Shown here piece after piece: positions 1-8,578 of a stretch of 64,000 nt of DNA. The notes beneath the pieces are model-generated. The model was not told the origin of the DNA. It ran no database searches and saw only the letters and a list, made by a program, of their open reading frames with translations. Position 1 is the stretch's first letter, and each line of letters opens with the position of its first letter. Origin of the DNA: Eubacterium_U album (lineage in GTDB: Bacteria; Bacillota; Clostridia; Lachnospirales; Lachnospiraceae); the NCBI RefSeq assembly GCF_025336545.1, contig NZ_JAODBU010000012.1, positions 65,051-129,050 of the forward strand, written 5' to 3'. Position numbers and translations under genes: made by a program.

Positions 1-204
1 TCTAAACTTAAAGGAAGCTTTATTTATTGCAAAAAGCCATTAGTGGCACATAGAATACATGAAGATTCAGAAACATCAGCCATTATTGCCGATAATAAAA
101 GAAGCGATGAAGATGAAGTTATGTTTTCAAAATTCTGGCCTAAATTTATTGTTAAGATATTAGTAAAATTTTATGCTAAAGGTCAGGATTCTAACAATAT
201 GTAA
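1..204 (+). CDS. Glycosyltransferase C-terminal fragment (5' end outside window)
   Basis: An open frame runs from base 1 to a TAA at 202-204 and encodes 67 residues. It contains VAHRIHEDSETSAII and a MFSKFWP segment followed by a basic, hydrophobic tail. This pattern resembles the C-terminal end of family 2 glycosyltransferases in Lachnospiraceae, which transfer sugars at the inner membrane face during envelope polysaccharide synthesis. The catalytic GT-A domain lies outside the window, so donor and acceptor cannot be inferred. The family call rests on tail resemblance alone. Confidence 0.45.
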   Translation, partial: SKLKGSFIYCKKPLVAHRIHEDSETSAIIADNKRSDEDEVMFSKFWPKFIVKILVKFYAKGQDSNNM

Positions 205-288
205 TTTATTAAAGAGTGGAAGGTTCAATGAAAACGTTAGTATATTGTTAGGATTTTAATTATGTGATTCATTGAGGTTATAATATAA

Positions 289-786
289 ATGAGTAAAAAG
301 ATAAAAAATAATTTGCCGGATGATTTGAATGGTTCACAGGATAATTTAGAAAATGTGAGAACAGATTTAAATTCGGATAATATGAAAGATGAGGGCTTAA
401 AGGATAATATTAAGATTGAAAATGCGATTGCAGCATTGCAGCAGGAAAGCACTCAGGAAATGTTAGCTCATACTTTAACAGTTATCCGAAGAAGAATGAA
501 GGAAAAAGGCAGATTAATTATTGCGGTTGAGCCGCCTAAAGCAGATCGGAATTTGAATATTCAGGCAATTAAGACAGATGATGGAAGAATGTGGTGGATG
601 GCGTTTACAAGTTTTGATGAGGAAGTTAAAGGAAGCAGTAGTGTAATGTCTACTTTTATGAGTGACATTGACAGCTTATTTGTGACAGCCTTAAAAACAG
701 ATGGAATAAGTGGAATTATAATTAATCCGTGGAACAAAACAATAATGCTTGATAAGAGATTGATAAGTATTATTATTGGAAAATAA
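289..786 (+). CDS. SseB-family N-terminal domain protein
   Basis: This is a 165-residue soluble protein. Residues 1-42 are polar and low in complexity. Residues from about 43 to 160 look like the SseB N-terminal domain, with a predicted helix, the strand LIIAVEPP, the segment WWMAFTSFDEE, and a late GIIINPWNKTIML strand typical of the family. The role of SseB-like proteins in Firmicutes is not established. The start ATG follows GAGG at 274-277 at a rather long spacing. No partner gene is obvious: upstream is the glycosyltransferase end, and downstream is a dispersed repeat and then a FakA-like domain protein. Confidence 0.6.
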   Translation: MSKKIKNNLPDDLNGSQDNLENVRTDLNSDNMKDEGLKDNIKIENAIAALQQESTQEMLAHTLTVIRRRMKEKGRLIIAVEPPKADRNLNIQAIKTDDGRMWWMAFTSFDEEVKGSSSVMSTFMSDIDSLFVTALKTDGISGIIINPWNKTIMLDKRLISIIIGK

Positions 787-787
787 T

Positions 788-905
788 ATGATGCCAGGTT
801 CAAAAGGCTTAAGCCCACATAAGCTTGCTCATAAAGGAGTAGGATTATAGGAGTGTGCAGTATGAACAATCTGTAGTCATCAAAGTAAGGGACTTTTGAC
901 CACAA
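788..905 (+). repeat. Dispersed two-module intergenic repeat, copy A
   Basis: Module 2 (AAAAGGCTTAAGCCCACATA, then AGCTTGCTCATAA) is followed by module 1 (TAGGATTATAGGAGTG ... AACAATCTGTAGTCATCAAA). It matches the copies at 42.9 and 52.5 kb in the same module order but lacks the long inverted repeat found at 52.5 kb. It fills the gap between two genes and contains no ORF. Confidence 0.65.
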
Positions 906-957
906 CGTCATAATTTTAAAGAATTATAAATATAACAAAATTTAAGAGGTGATAATT

Positions 958-1251
958 ATGTCAGAAATTAATAGTATTGATGTAGAAGAAGATCAGTTTG
1001 CATATCGTTATGATACACAGCTTTTGATTGACAGAAGAGATAAAGATTTAGATGAGGATGAGATATCAGAGTACATAACAGAACATTTTGAAGGTAACTG
1101 TCTTATCGCAGTAGGAGATGAAGATTTGATTAAAATTCATTTCCATACAAATGAGCCTTGGAAAGTTTTAGAATATTGTAACTCAATTGGAGAAATTTAC
1201 GATATTGTAGTTGAAGATATGATTCGTCAGTCAGCAGGCTTACAGGGTTAG
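958..1251 (+). CDS. Stand-alone FakA-like (DegV/Dak phosphatase-type) C-terminal domain protein
   Basis: This 97-residue protein resembles the C-terminal subdomain of the fatty-acid kinase FakA/DAK family. It has an acidic N-terminus, FAYRYDTQLLI, then GNCLIAVGDEDLIKIHFHTN, EPWKVLEY and IYDIVVEDM. In FakA the VGDxDLVKVHVHTN block belongs to the domain downstream of the DhaL kinase domain; no kinase domain is present here. The ATG at 958 is chosen over the in-frame GTG at 949 because AGAGGTGA at 945-952 sits just upstream. Its job is unknown; it may bind or regulate a separate FakA/FakB partner. The family is fairly secure, the function is not. Confidence 0.6.
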   Translation: MSEINSIDVEEDQFAYRYDTQLLIDRRDKDLDEDEISEYITEHFEGNCLIAVGDEDLIKIHFHTNEPWKVLEYCNSIGEIYDIVVEDMIRQSAGLQG

Positions 1252-1381
1252 AGTAAAATTAAGAATATTATCTTAAGTTTTCCACATACTAACTCCATAA
1301 CTTAAATTTAGCAAAATAGGATTTAATTACATTAAAGAAAAAATTAAATTCTTTAAAAGATTAGTTATGGAGGATAATAAC

Positions 1382-1930
1382 ATGAAAGCGACAGGTATCG
1401 TACGAAGAATCGATGAATTGGGGAGAGTTGTTGTTCCAAAGGAAATCAGAAGAACTTTAAGAATAAGGGAAGGCGATCCTTTAGAGATTTTTACAAATAG
1501 AGATGGTGAGGTCATTTTAAAAAAATATTCACCAATTGGAGAACTTGACAATTTTGCAAAACAATATGCGGAAGCGTTAGGGCAGACATCAGGCCAAATG
1601 ATTATGATTTGCGACAGGGATCAGGTTGTTGCTGCATCAGGTGGAGCTAAAAAAGAAAACATAGGAAAGAAGATAAGTAAGGATGTAGAAAACTTAATAG
1701 ATGAACGTGAAGTCTTTACAACTCATAATAGTTTAAAAAAGGGGATAGCTATCATTGAGGAAGGTGAAGAACCATCTATGGGTGAAGTAATATATCCGAT
1801 TATCTGTGAAGGAGATGCAGTTGGTGCGGTTGCAATAATTGGAAAAGACATAAAGAATCCAATATCGGTAACTGAACAAAAGTTAGCGGCAGTTGCAGCA
1901 AATTTTTTAGGAAAGCAAATGGAGTCTTAA
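1382..1930 (+). CDS. spoVT: Stage V sporulation protein T (AbrB/GAF transcription factor)
   Basis: This 182-residue protein has an N-terminal swapped-hairpin AbrB DNA-binding domain, residues 1-50, starting MKATGIVRRIDELGRVVVPK, and a C-terminal GAF-like domain from about 58 to 180. The length and both domains match SpoVT, which tunes sigma-G forespore gene expression. The ATG at 1382 is preferred over 1367 because GGAGG at 1369-1373 lies ahead of it and the family starts with MKATGIVRR. It sits just before hup and rqcP, as in other Clostridia. Confidence is high. Confidence 0.93.
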   Translation: MKATGIVRRIDELGRVVVPKEIRRTLRIREGDPLEIFTNRDGEVILKKYSPIGELDNFAKQYAEALGQTSGQMIMICDRDQVVAASGGAKKENIGKKISKDVENLIDEREVFTTHNSLKKGIAIIEEGEEPSMGEVIYPIICEGDAVGAVAIIGKDIKNPISVTEQKLAAVAANFLGKQMES

Positions 1931-2077
1931 ATTTAAACGGGTAAAAAATACAATTAAAATGACAAAATTTTGTGCTAAAAAAAATAAGTCGTAAAAGTTC
2001 GAAAAAAATAAAAAAAATGTTTTATGAAAAATGCACATAAAATTTGGCTGAAATCCCCTTAAAATAAGCAAATTACC

Positions 2078-2107
2078 TTGACAAAGTAAGGGTAAATGAT
2101 GTATAAA
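2078..2107 (+). promoter_or_regulatory. Sigma-A promoter of hup
   Basis: TTGACA at 2078-2083 and TATAAA at 2102-2107 are separated by 18 bp and lie about 90 bp upstream of the hup start. Both hexamers are near consensus. Confidence 0.7.
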
Positions 2108-2195
2108 GTTTATTGAAGTACGCGAGGAAAACGTATATTACAGGAACACATGAAATTAAAGTAGTTTCTGAACTAATTTTTAGGAGGATATAAAC

Positions 2196-2468
2196 ATGAA
2201 CAAGACAGAATTTATCGCAGCAGTAGCTGAAGAAGCAGGATTATCAAAGACAGACGCAGCAAAGGCTGTTAAGGCTTTTACAGACGTTGTAACAGAAGAA
2301 ATGAAGAAGGGTGAAAAAGTACAGTTAATCGGATTTGGTAACTTTGAAGTTTCTAAGAGACCAGCTCGTGAAGGTATCAACCCTGCAACAAAGGAAAAAA
2401 TCACAATTGCTGCAGCTAATGTACCTAAGTTCAAAGCAGGTAAGGCTTTAAAAGAAGCTCTTAACTAA
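2196..2468 (+). CDS. hup: DNA-binding protein HU
   Basis: This 90-residue histone-like protein begins MNKTEFIAAVAEEAGLSKTDA and carries the GFGNFEVSKRPAREGINPAT beta-arm signature, with the C-terminal KFKAGKALKEAL typical of HU. It is a dimeric nucleoid protein that bends and compacts DNA. A strong TAGGAGGATA lies 8 bp upstream of the ATG. It has its own consensus promoter and a strong terminator, so it is probably a highly expressed single-gene transcript. Length and motifs are exactly as expected. Confidence 0.96.
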   Translation: MNKTEFIAAVAEEAGLSKTDAAKAVKAFTDVVTEEMKKGEKVQLIGFGNFEVSKRPAREGINPATKEKITIAAANVPKFKAGKALKEALN

Positions 2469-2497
2469 TTTAAAAGAGTAAATATATAAGTGATTTT

Positions 2498-2530
2498 AAG
2501 GGCTTTTGTTATCAAAAGCCCTTTATTTTA
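2498..2530 (+). terminator. Rho-independent terminator of hup
   Basis: The arm AAGGGCTTTTG, loop TTAT and arm CAAAAGCCCTT are followed by a T-rich tail. The stem is a perfect 11-bp helix. Confidence 0.9.
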
Positions 2531-2702
2531 TACTGCTTTTTAATCATGAAGTTTAGAAATAAATTATAAAATAATTAAATTTACAATAAAATATAAGATT
2601 TGTAATTAATAATGTAATTGTGCAAAACAGAAAAGATATCCGGTTAATGAATATAATAGCAGAAAAAAGGATATCTAATTAACAACAAAATCAGGAGGAA
2701 AC

Positions 2703-2945
2703 ATGAGAATAGATAAATACTTAAAAGTATCAAGAATTATTAAAAGAAGAACAGTAGCTAATGAAGCTTGTGATGCAGGAAGAGTAATAGTAAATGGAAA
2801 ACCTGTAAAAGCTTCTTACGATGTTAAGATTAACGATGTAATTGAAATTCAATTTGGACAGAGAACGGTTAAAGTTCAGGTATTAAATTTGAATGAAACT
2901 GTAAAAAAAGAAGAAGCTACAGAAATGTACAAAGATTTGACATAA
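2703..2945 (+). CDS. rqcP: S4-domain RNA-binding protein RqcP (YabO)
   Basis: This 80-residue protein is almost entirely one S4 domain. It starts MRIDKYLKVSRIIKRRTVAN, followed by GRVIVNGKPVKASYDVKINDVIEI. In Firmicutes this RqcP/YabO protein works with RqcH on obstructed 50S subunits in poly-alanine tailing of stalled nascent chains. A strong AGGAGG lies upstream of the ATG at 2703. Its place between hup and yabP matches the Bacillus order. Identification is secure from sequence and synteny. Confidence 0.92.
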   Translation: MRIDKYLKVSRIIKRRTVANEACDAGRVIVNGKPVKASYDVKINDVIEIQFGQRTVKVQVLNLNETVKKEEATEMYKDLT

Positions 2946-3048
2946 ATTTAAGATAGTATACAAATATAAATGTACTAATGCATCTAATAAAAGAGTGCCT
3001 AAATTAGCCCATACAGAAAATATTTGATAGAAATATAAACTTAGATGT

Positions 3049-3092
3049 TTGGGTCAAAAGCTCTAGCTTTGATACCTACGGATTGTTTTTTT
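3049..3092 (-). repeat. Dispersed intergenic repeat, copy B (partial)
   Basis: On the minus strand this reads AACAATCCGTAGGTATCAAA followed by GCTAGAGCTTTTGACCC. This is the distal half of module 1 as seen at 42.9 and 52.5 kb. The 5' hairpin half is missing. Confidence 0.6.
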
Positions 3093-3155
3093 AGTTAGTA
3101 TAAATAAAAAAAGAGTTTCATATATTTATGTAAGTATAGCTATGTGGGTGATTTA

Positions 3156-3440
3156 GTGGAGAATGATAATATTTCCAAAGCTCATAAACTTATGATGCTT
3201 AACAGGAAATCAATGGAGATTACAGGGGTCGAGGATGTTATTTCTTTTGATACAAAAGAGGTATTACTTGAAACGACAATGGGAATTCTGACTATTAAAG
3301 GTGAGGATTTAAAAGTAAATAGGTTAAGTATAGAAAAAGGGGAATTAGAGATTGAAGGAACTGTGGACAGCATGGAATATTCTGAAATCTCATCATATAA
3401 AAGAAAAAAAGAAAGCATGCTTAAAAGGATGTTTAAATGA
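3156..3440 (+). CDS. yabP: Sporulation protein YabP
   Basis: The protein has about 95 residues. The core runs HKLMMLNRKSMEITGVEDV, then SFDTKEVLLETTMGILTIKG and LKVNRLSIEKGELEIEG, the characteristic YabP/YqfC fold. YabP is a mother-cell protein needed, with YabQ, for spore cortex/coat assembly. The start is uncertain: GTG at 3156 fits the usual family length but its GGTGA is only 4 bp away. An in-frame GTG at 3144 would add four residues. It overlaps yabQ by 4 bp, so translation is probably coupled. Confidence 0.9.
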   Translation: MENDNISKAHKLMMLNRKSMEITGVEDVISFDTKEVLLETTMGILTIKGEDLKVNRLSIEKGELEIEGTVDSMEYSEISSYKRKKESMLKRMFK

Positions 3441-3904
3441 TTAAAGATGAACTTATTTTGCTTTTTACTTCACTGTATTGCGGAATAATATTTGCAATTG
3501 TATACGATGCTATAAGGATAATAAGAAATCTTATTAAACCACATTTTATTAGAGTGGTTATTGAAGATTTTATATATTGGATATGTGTAGCTTACATATT
3601 TTTTAGTATGTTGATTAAAAAAAATTACGGAAATTTAAGATGGTATCCTATATTTGGAATGCTTTTGGCAATGGCAGTTTATGAAATAATAGTAGGAAGA
3701 AAATTAGTGTTGAAAATTTCGAAAGTTTTGGAAAAGATAATTAGAACTTTATTAAAACCATTGAAAAAAGCATGGAAACGAATTAAACTAAGAAAGACGA
3801 AAATAGAAGAAAAGTTTGCAAAAGGAAATAAGGTGAGTAGATGTCGGAAAAAAGAAAACCACAGGAAAGCATGCAACGCAGACAGCAAAACGGACAACAG
3901 GTAA
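3437..3904 (+). CDS. yabQ: Spore cortex biosynthesis protein YabQ
   Basis: This 155-residue membrane protein has about three hydrophobic segments (roughly residues 6-24, 42-60 and 66-88), then a long basic, lysine-rich cytoplasmic tail. The N-terminal LLFTSLYCGIIFAIVYDAIR matches the YabQ family. YabQ sits in the outer forespore membrane and is needed for cortex formation. The start overlaps yabP, and its last 64 bp are also read in another frame as the start of divIC. This long overlap is unusual even for a packed operon. Confidence 0.9.
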   Translation: MIKDELILLFTSLYCGIIFAIVYDAIRIIRNLIKPHFIRVVIEDFIYWICVAYIFFSMLIKKNYGNLRWYPIFGMLLAMAVYEIIVGRKLVLKISKVLEKIIRTLLKPLKKAWKRIKLRKTKIEEKFAKGNKVSRCRKKENHRKACNADSKTDNR

Positions 3905-4239
3905 GAAAACCAAGGAAAAGCACTGCTACTTCCAGAGTGAGCAGAGTAAGTAAGAGTAAGAAAAAAAACGATAACAGAGGCATGATAGTTGGAATAAGCC
4001 TTGTAGTTATTATGTTATGTGCTATTTTACTTGTACAGACATTTAATGCATATGGAACGTTATCAGATTTAAAGAAACAGAAAAAAGAACTTACGCAGGA
4101 ATATAATGACCAATTAGAATTATCAGATGAATTAAAAGAAAAAGAAGACTACGTTAAGACAGACGAATATATAGAAGAAATGGCAAGAAAGATGGGATTA
4201 GTGTATCCGGATGAAGTAATCTTTAAGCCAGAAGACTAA
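3841..4239 (+). CDS. divIC: Septum formation initiator DivIC/FtsB-like protein
   Basis: This is a 132-residue bitopic membrane protein. A basic cytoplasmic N-terminus (1-46) is followed by one transmembrane helix (about 48-68) and an extracellular coiled coil (about 70-105, rich in L, K and E), then EEMARKMGLVYPDEVIF, the conserved DivIC/FtsB end. It joins FtsL and DivIB in the divisome. The start lies inside yabQ with AGGTGAG just ahead, so expression is coupled to yabQ. Order and family agree with Bacillus. Confidence 0.9.
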   Translation: MSEKRKPQESMQRRQQNGQQVRKPRKSTATSRVSRVSKSKKKNDNRGMIVGISLVVIMLCAILLVQTFNAYGTLSDLKKQKKELTQEYNDQLELSDELKEKEDYVKTDEYIEEMARKMGLVYPDEVIFKPED

Positions 4240-4290
4240 AGCTATAGGAAATAAGTAAGAAAGCGATTTACGAAGTAAATTTTCCTAAAT

Positions 4291-4415
4291 ACAAAAGAAA
4301 CCAATTTTAAAGATGTTTATATTAATATAATAAAAAATTAATTTTTAAAGAGATTTATTTTCTATATAATTAAAAAAGAAACTGATTTTAAAAGTATATG
4401 GAATTAATAGTTATA
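4291..4415 (+). repeat. Degenerate A+T-rich tandem repeat after divIC
   Basis: Three imperfect units about 40 bp apart contain CCAATTTTAAAGA (4301), TTAATTTTTAAAGA (4338) and ACTGATTTTAAAAG (4381). They occupy part of the 490-bp gap between divIC and spoIIE, which has no ORF of note. Confidence 0.4.
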
Positions 4416-4499
4416 AGATAATTTAACTTTTTGCATTTACTTTAAAGGTCAGCTTCTTTTTTTTGCTCGTATTTGGACAGATTAAAAAGTCTTTTATTT

Positions 4500-4622
4500 A
4501 CTTATGAGTAAGCTCATGTTTGTATAATATACTTGATGTTTATATGAATTTGGCTTTAACCCGCTTATGAACAAATTCATGTGAACTTAGACCTTTTGAC
4601 CAAGGCGGTCTATAAAAGTTTA
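4500..4622 (-). repeat. Dispersed intergenic repeat, copy C (module 2 only)
   Basis: The sequence CTTATGAACAAATTCATGTG (from 4562) followed by AACTTAGACCTTTTGACC matches module 2 of the 52.5-kb copy. A weaker echo, CTTATGAGTAAGCTCATG, starts at 4500. Module 1 is absent. Confidence 0.55.
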
Positions 4623-4633
4623 AAAGGAAAAAA

Positions 4634-4699
4634 TGTCAAAAAGTCTAAGGAACATAAGGTTATGATTCGACAATTTTGGATATTGACATCCGATATACT
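4634..4699 (+). promoter_or_regulatory. Spo0A-type promoter of spoIIE (0A box plus widely spaced -10)
   Basis: A perfect inverted 0A box, TTCGACA, lies at 4666-4672, and a near match, TGTCAAA, at 4634-4640. A -10-like TATACT lies at 4694-4699, 21 bp after the box. Spo0A-activated sigma-A promoters such as spoIIE in Bacillus have this wide spacing with 0A boxes over the -35 region. The assignment is an inference from motif and position. Confidence 0.6.
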
Positions 4700-4729
4700 G
4701 TTGTCAATAAAAAAATGGAGGATTGATTA

Positions 4730-6433
4730 ATGACGCAAAAGGTATTGAAACCATTATTTTTACTTATGATATCCTGGGCAGTAACAGGAATTACATTTTT
4801 TGGCTGTAATCCGATAGCTTTGGCATGGTATAGTGCGGGAAACATATTGCCCGTATTTGGAGTAGTGATAGCACCGGTTATGGCAGGGGGAATATATTTT
4901 TATCAGGGATTTTTGCCAATGTGCAAGTATACAATGATAATTTTGATGACATATGTGTGTATTAATTTATATAAGAAATGGGCAAAGAATCCAAATCCGT
5001 TTATTTTGGCAGGAATTTCGGTTATGACAATGGTTGTTATGGAGGGAGCAGATTTTTATATGAATAATATGGCGTCGCTTCATTGGAGTACATTTAAAAT
5101 GCTTACATATATTCCGATAATAATGCTTAACTGGTCAACAACCATAATATTTGCATATGGAATAAATAAATTTATGGTTCAGAAAAAATTATCGCCAATA
5201 GATGATGGTATGCAAAATGTAGATGCGGAGCAGGTGTTAAAAACGGCGAAAGCTTTTAAGGGAATAGCTTCTAAAATGCAGTATATAAACAGTGAGTATA
5301 ATGAAAATTTTCAAAACGAATATTTGGAAAATCATATAAATGAGTGTGTGTGTAGCGGATGTGCGAATAGTGAAATACAGTATATGGAAAGGGCAAGGCT
5401 TAATTATTTGTGGTTTAGCAAAATGGTGGAAACGAGGGAAGCCATGGCATCACAATTCAATGAAGTAAGTAAGATCGTGGAAAAATTTTTGAGACCGGCA
5501 ATTAGTGAAGATTTACTTACAGACAGAATGGCAGAAAAAATACAACGAAAATTCAGAGAGAAAAAAATATATGCAAAGAAAATAAGGGTGGTGAAAAATG
5601 AGAAAGAATATATAGAAGTAGAGTTTTACGCCAAAAAGAAGAAGAGGGCAAAAGCTACGGTTAGAATGATGACGGATATAATAAGTCGGGTGGTTGGCAA
5701 AAAGATGAGAATGGTAAACTTAGAATATGGAAATATACCATTAGAATATGGAAAATTTCAGTTATTAGAGGAGGTGAATTTTCACACATTACAGGGGAGT
5801 GCAAAAACAGTTAAAAGAAATGAACAGGTTTCAGGGGATAATTTTACGTATCTTGTGTTAGATAAAGGGCAGACATTTATGAGCATATGCGATGGTATGG
5901 GCTCAGGAAGTGTTGCAAATGAGTATAGTGGAATCATAATTGATTTGTTGGAACAGTTTATGGACAGTGGACTGAATGAAAATACAATATTAAGGCTTAT
6001 TAATTCGGTTTTGCTGACAAAAAGTGGATGGGATATTTCTACTACGGTCGACATGGGAATGATTGATCTATATTCGGGAACATGTAGATTTTTGAAGTCA
6101 GGTGCTGCATGCACGTTTATAAAAAGAGGAAACTGGGTAGAATGTATAAAGTCAACATCTTTACCAATAGGAGTTTTAAATGAGGTGGATGTTGAGACTA
6201 TAACTAAAAAATTGTATGACGGTGATTTTGTAATAATGATTTCAGATGGAATAGTGGAATCATTGCAGTGCGATGATAAAGAAAAGGAGATGGCAAATGT
6301 GATAATGGATATAGAGAGTAATAATCCAAAAGAAATGGCACTTATTATTATGAATGAGGCGATAAAACTGTCGGGTGGAGTGCCAAAAGATGATATGACG
6401 GTTCTTGTGACAGGAATATGGCGAAAGCATTAA
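4730..6433 (+). CDS. spoIIE: Stage II sporulation protein E (PP2C phosphatase), short form
   Basis: This 567-residue protein dephosphorylates SpoIIAA and so releases sigma-F in the forespore. Residues 1-150 hold about five membrane segments. A cytoplasmic linker with a cysteine cluster (CVCSGCAN) follows, then a PP2C-type domain from about residue 350 with the metal-binding DGMGSG near 388, STTVDMGMIDL, and the late MISDGIVESL. Bacillus SpoIIE is about 830 residues with ten membrane helices, so this one has roughly half the membrane part. It precedes tilS, as in Bacillus, and has a candidate Spo0A promoter. Confidence 0.88.
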   Translation: MTQKVLKPLFLLMISWAVTGITFFGCNPIALAWYSAGNILPVFGVVIAPVMAGGIYFYQGFLPMCKYTMIILMTYVCINLYKKWAKNPNPFILAGISVMTMVVMEGADFYMNNMASLHWSTFKMLTYIPIIMLNWSTTIIFAYGINKFMVQKKLSPIDDGMQNVDAEQVLKTAKAFKGIASKMQYINSEYNENFQNEYLENHINECVCSGCANSEIQYMERARLNYLWFSKMVETREAMASQFNEVSKIVEKFLRPAISEDLLTDRMAEKIQRKFREKKIYAKKIRVVKNEKEYIEVEFYAKKKKRAKATVRMMTDIISRVVGKKMRMVNLEYGNIPLEYGKFQLLEEVNFHTLQGSAKTVKRNEQVSGDNFTYLVLDKGQTFMSICDGMGSGSVANEYSGIIIDLLEQFMDSGLNENTILRLINSVLLTKSGWDISTTVDMGMIDLYSGTCRFLKSGAACTFIKRGNWVECIKSTSLPIGVLNEVDVETITKKLYDGDFVIMISDGIVESLQCDDKEKEMANVIMDIESNNPKEMALIIMNEAIKLSGGVPKDDMTVLVTGIWRKH

Positions 6434-6495
6434 ACAAAGAGTATCACATAAATTATTGATTTAAGGTATTTTATGACAATCAAAGTAACAGATAG

Positions 6496-7941
6496 ATGAA
6501 AATATTAAACGATTTAACCGGGTTGTTTGACTTTAGAATAAGCATACAGTATATTAAAAATATGATAAAAAAAGTATTGAATTTTATTAAAGAAAACAAT
6601 ATGCTGCAAAATGGAGACAGCGTCGTTCTGGGAGTATCCGGAGGCGCTGATTCCATTTGTATGCTATATGTACTAAAAGAAATAAGCAAATTTATTAATT
6701 TAAAACTTGTAGTGGTTCATGTACATCATCATATCAGAGGCAAAGAAGCAGATGGAGATATGGAATATGTTAGAAAAATTTGTGACAAAGAGCATATTCC
6801 GTATGAAATTTTTCACATAGATGCTAAAAAAGAGGCAATAGCCAGAGGAATGTCAGAGGAGGAGGCAGGAAGAGTCTGCAGATATGAATGTTTTGCAAAA
6901 GTGCAGGAGAAATATAATGCAAATAAAATATCGGTGGCACATAATTTGAATGATAATAGTGAAACTATTTTGTTTAACCTTTTTAGAGGAACCGGAATAA
7001 AAGGAATTTCGGGTATCCCTATGCAGCGTGATAACATTGTAAGGCCACTGCTTTGTGTATCTAGAAAAGAGATTGAAAAATATCTTGAAGAAAATCATAT
7101 ATCATATAGGACAGATAAAACAAATTTTGAAACAGAATATAGCAGAAATAAGCTTAGATTAGAATTGATTCCGTATATAAAAGAAAATATAAATAAAAAA
7201 GCTGAATATAATATTGTAAATGCCGGAAAAATGTTAGGAGAAATAGAAGATTATTTAGAGATTGAAACAAATAAGACATATGATGAATATGTAGACGAAA
7301 ATGAAGAAGGAATATTCATCTCATTAAAGGCTTTTGAAATTCATCCGGCTATAGCAAAAAGGATTGTCAGAAAAGGAATTGAGAAAAAAGCAGGAAAATT
7401 AAAAGATGTAACGGCGGCGCACGTTGAAAGTATTATAAATTTGGCAAAGCTTGAAGTGTCAAAGTCAGTTAATTTGCCTTATAATATCAAAGCAATAAAA
7501 AAGTATAAGGGAATTCTACTTTCGGATTTATCCGATATAAAAATTGAAAAAATTAAGGAGATTCCAATTATTGTAAATAATGAACTTATAAACGAGAATC
7601 CGTACAATGGAAAATTTAAAATAGACTTCGAAAACAACGGATTTTCAGTAGATGATATACAGGAATTACTGTATACTAAATGGATTGATTGTGATAAAAT
7701 AGGTTCGTTAACCTTACGGAATCGTAAAGAGGGTGATTACCTTGTAGTAAATGATTTCGGAAGTAAAAAGAAACTGAAAGAATATTTTATCAATGAAAAA
7801 ATTCCTAAAGAAGACAGAGATAAAGTATTACTATTGGCCGATGGAAATCATATAGTGTGGATAGTCGGATATAGAATGAGTAGTTACTATAAAGTCAACA
7901 GTAATACTAGAAACATAATTAAGATTGAATTTTATAATTAA
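6496..7941 (+). CDS. tilS: tRNA(Ile)-lysidine synthase
   Basis: TilS uses ATP to attach lysine to C34 of tRNA-Ile(CAU), switching its codon reading from AUG to AUA. The PP-loop SGGADS is at residues 48-53 of the long form, followed by VVHVHHHIRG and HNLNDNSETILFN. The C-terminal third carries the TilS substrate-binding domain with LRNRKEGDYL. At 481 residues it has normal length. The start is uncertain: ATG 6562 gives the family-typical N-terminus MIKKVLNFI, but neither site has a clear ribosome binding site. It precedes hpt and ftsH in the classic order. Confidence 0.92.
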   Translation: MKILNDLTGLFDFRISIQYIKNMIKKVLNFIKENNMLQNGDSVVLGVSGGADSICMLYVLKEISKFINLKLVVVHVHHHIRGKEADGDMEYVRKICDKEHIPYEIFHIDAKKEAIARGMSEEEAGRVCRYECFAKVQEKYNANKISVAHNLNDNSETILFNLFRGTGIKGISGIPMQRDNIVRPLLCVSRKEIEKYLEENHISYRTDKTNFETEYSRNKLRLELIPYIKENINKKAEYNIVNAGKMLGEIEDYLEIETNKTYDEYVDENEEGIFISLKAFEIHPAIAKRIVRKGIEKKAGKLKDVTAAHVESIINLAKLEVSKSVNLPYNIKAIKKYKGILLSDLSDIKIEKIKEIPIIVNNELINENPYNGKFKIDFENNGFSVDDIQELLYTKWIDCDKIGSLTLRNRKEGDYLVVNDFGSKKKLKEYFINEKIPKEDRDKVLLLADGNHIVWIVGYRMSSYYKVNSNTRNIIKIEFYN

Positions 7942-7961
7942 AAAACAAAGGAGAGAAGAAA

Positions 7962-8483
7962 ATGGCAAGTCATATCGAGGAAATGATTAGTGAAGAACAA
8001 ATTGATAAAAGAGTTAGAGAGATTGCAAAGCAGATTAGCGAAGATTATAAGGGAAAATCTGTTCGTCTTATCTGTATCCTAAAAGGAAGCGTTTTTTATA
8101 CATGCGAATTAGCAAAGAGAATATCAATACCGGTAACTCTTGATTTTATGAGTGTATCAAGTTATGGCTCAGGTACTGTAAGTACAGGTGATATTAAAAT
8201 CAAAAAAGATTTGGATCATGACATAGAAGGATTAAATGTAATTGTTGTTGAAGATATCATTGATTCAGGTAATACATTAAACAAGTTAATACCGTTGTTA
8301 AAAGAAAGAAAGCCTGCAAGCATTGCAGTAACAACACTTCTTGATAAACCATCAAGAAGAGAAGTAGATGTTCATGTTGATTATACAGGGTTTGAAATAG
8401 AAGATAAATTTGTAGTAGGCTATGGGCTTGACTACGACCAGAAGTACAGAGACTTACCTTTTGTAGGCGTTGTTGAAGAGTAA
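7962..8483 (+). CDS. hpt: Hypoxanthine phosphoribosyltransferase
   Basis: This 173-residue type I phosphoribosyltransferase salvages hypoxanthine and guanine with PRPP. The PRPP-binding motif VIVVEDIIDSGNTL is near residues 93-106, with LKGSVFYTCEL and SYGSGTVSTG of the flexible loop region upstream and the KFVVGYGLDY segment near the end. AAAGGAGAG precedes the ATG. It lies 20 bp after tilS and shortly before ftsH, a conserved gene trio in Firmicutes. Confidence 0.95.
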   Translation: MASHIEEMISEEQIDKRVREIAKQISEDYKGKSVRLICILKGSVFYTCELAKRISIPVTLDFMSVSSYGSGTVSTGDIKIKKDLDHDIEGLNVIVVEDIIDSGNTLNKLIPLLKERKPASIAVTTLLDKPSRREVDVHVDYTGFEIEDKFVVGYGLDYDQKYRDLPFVGVVEE

Positions 8484-8578
8484 TTTAATATTCAAAAAAA
8501 ATTTGCCTCCGATTAAGATGACGGATGCGTGAAATTTTACTGACAGCGATACAAAATACTACCATAGGAGGTGAAAAA

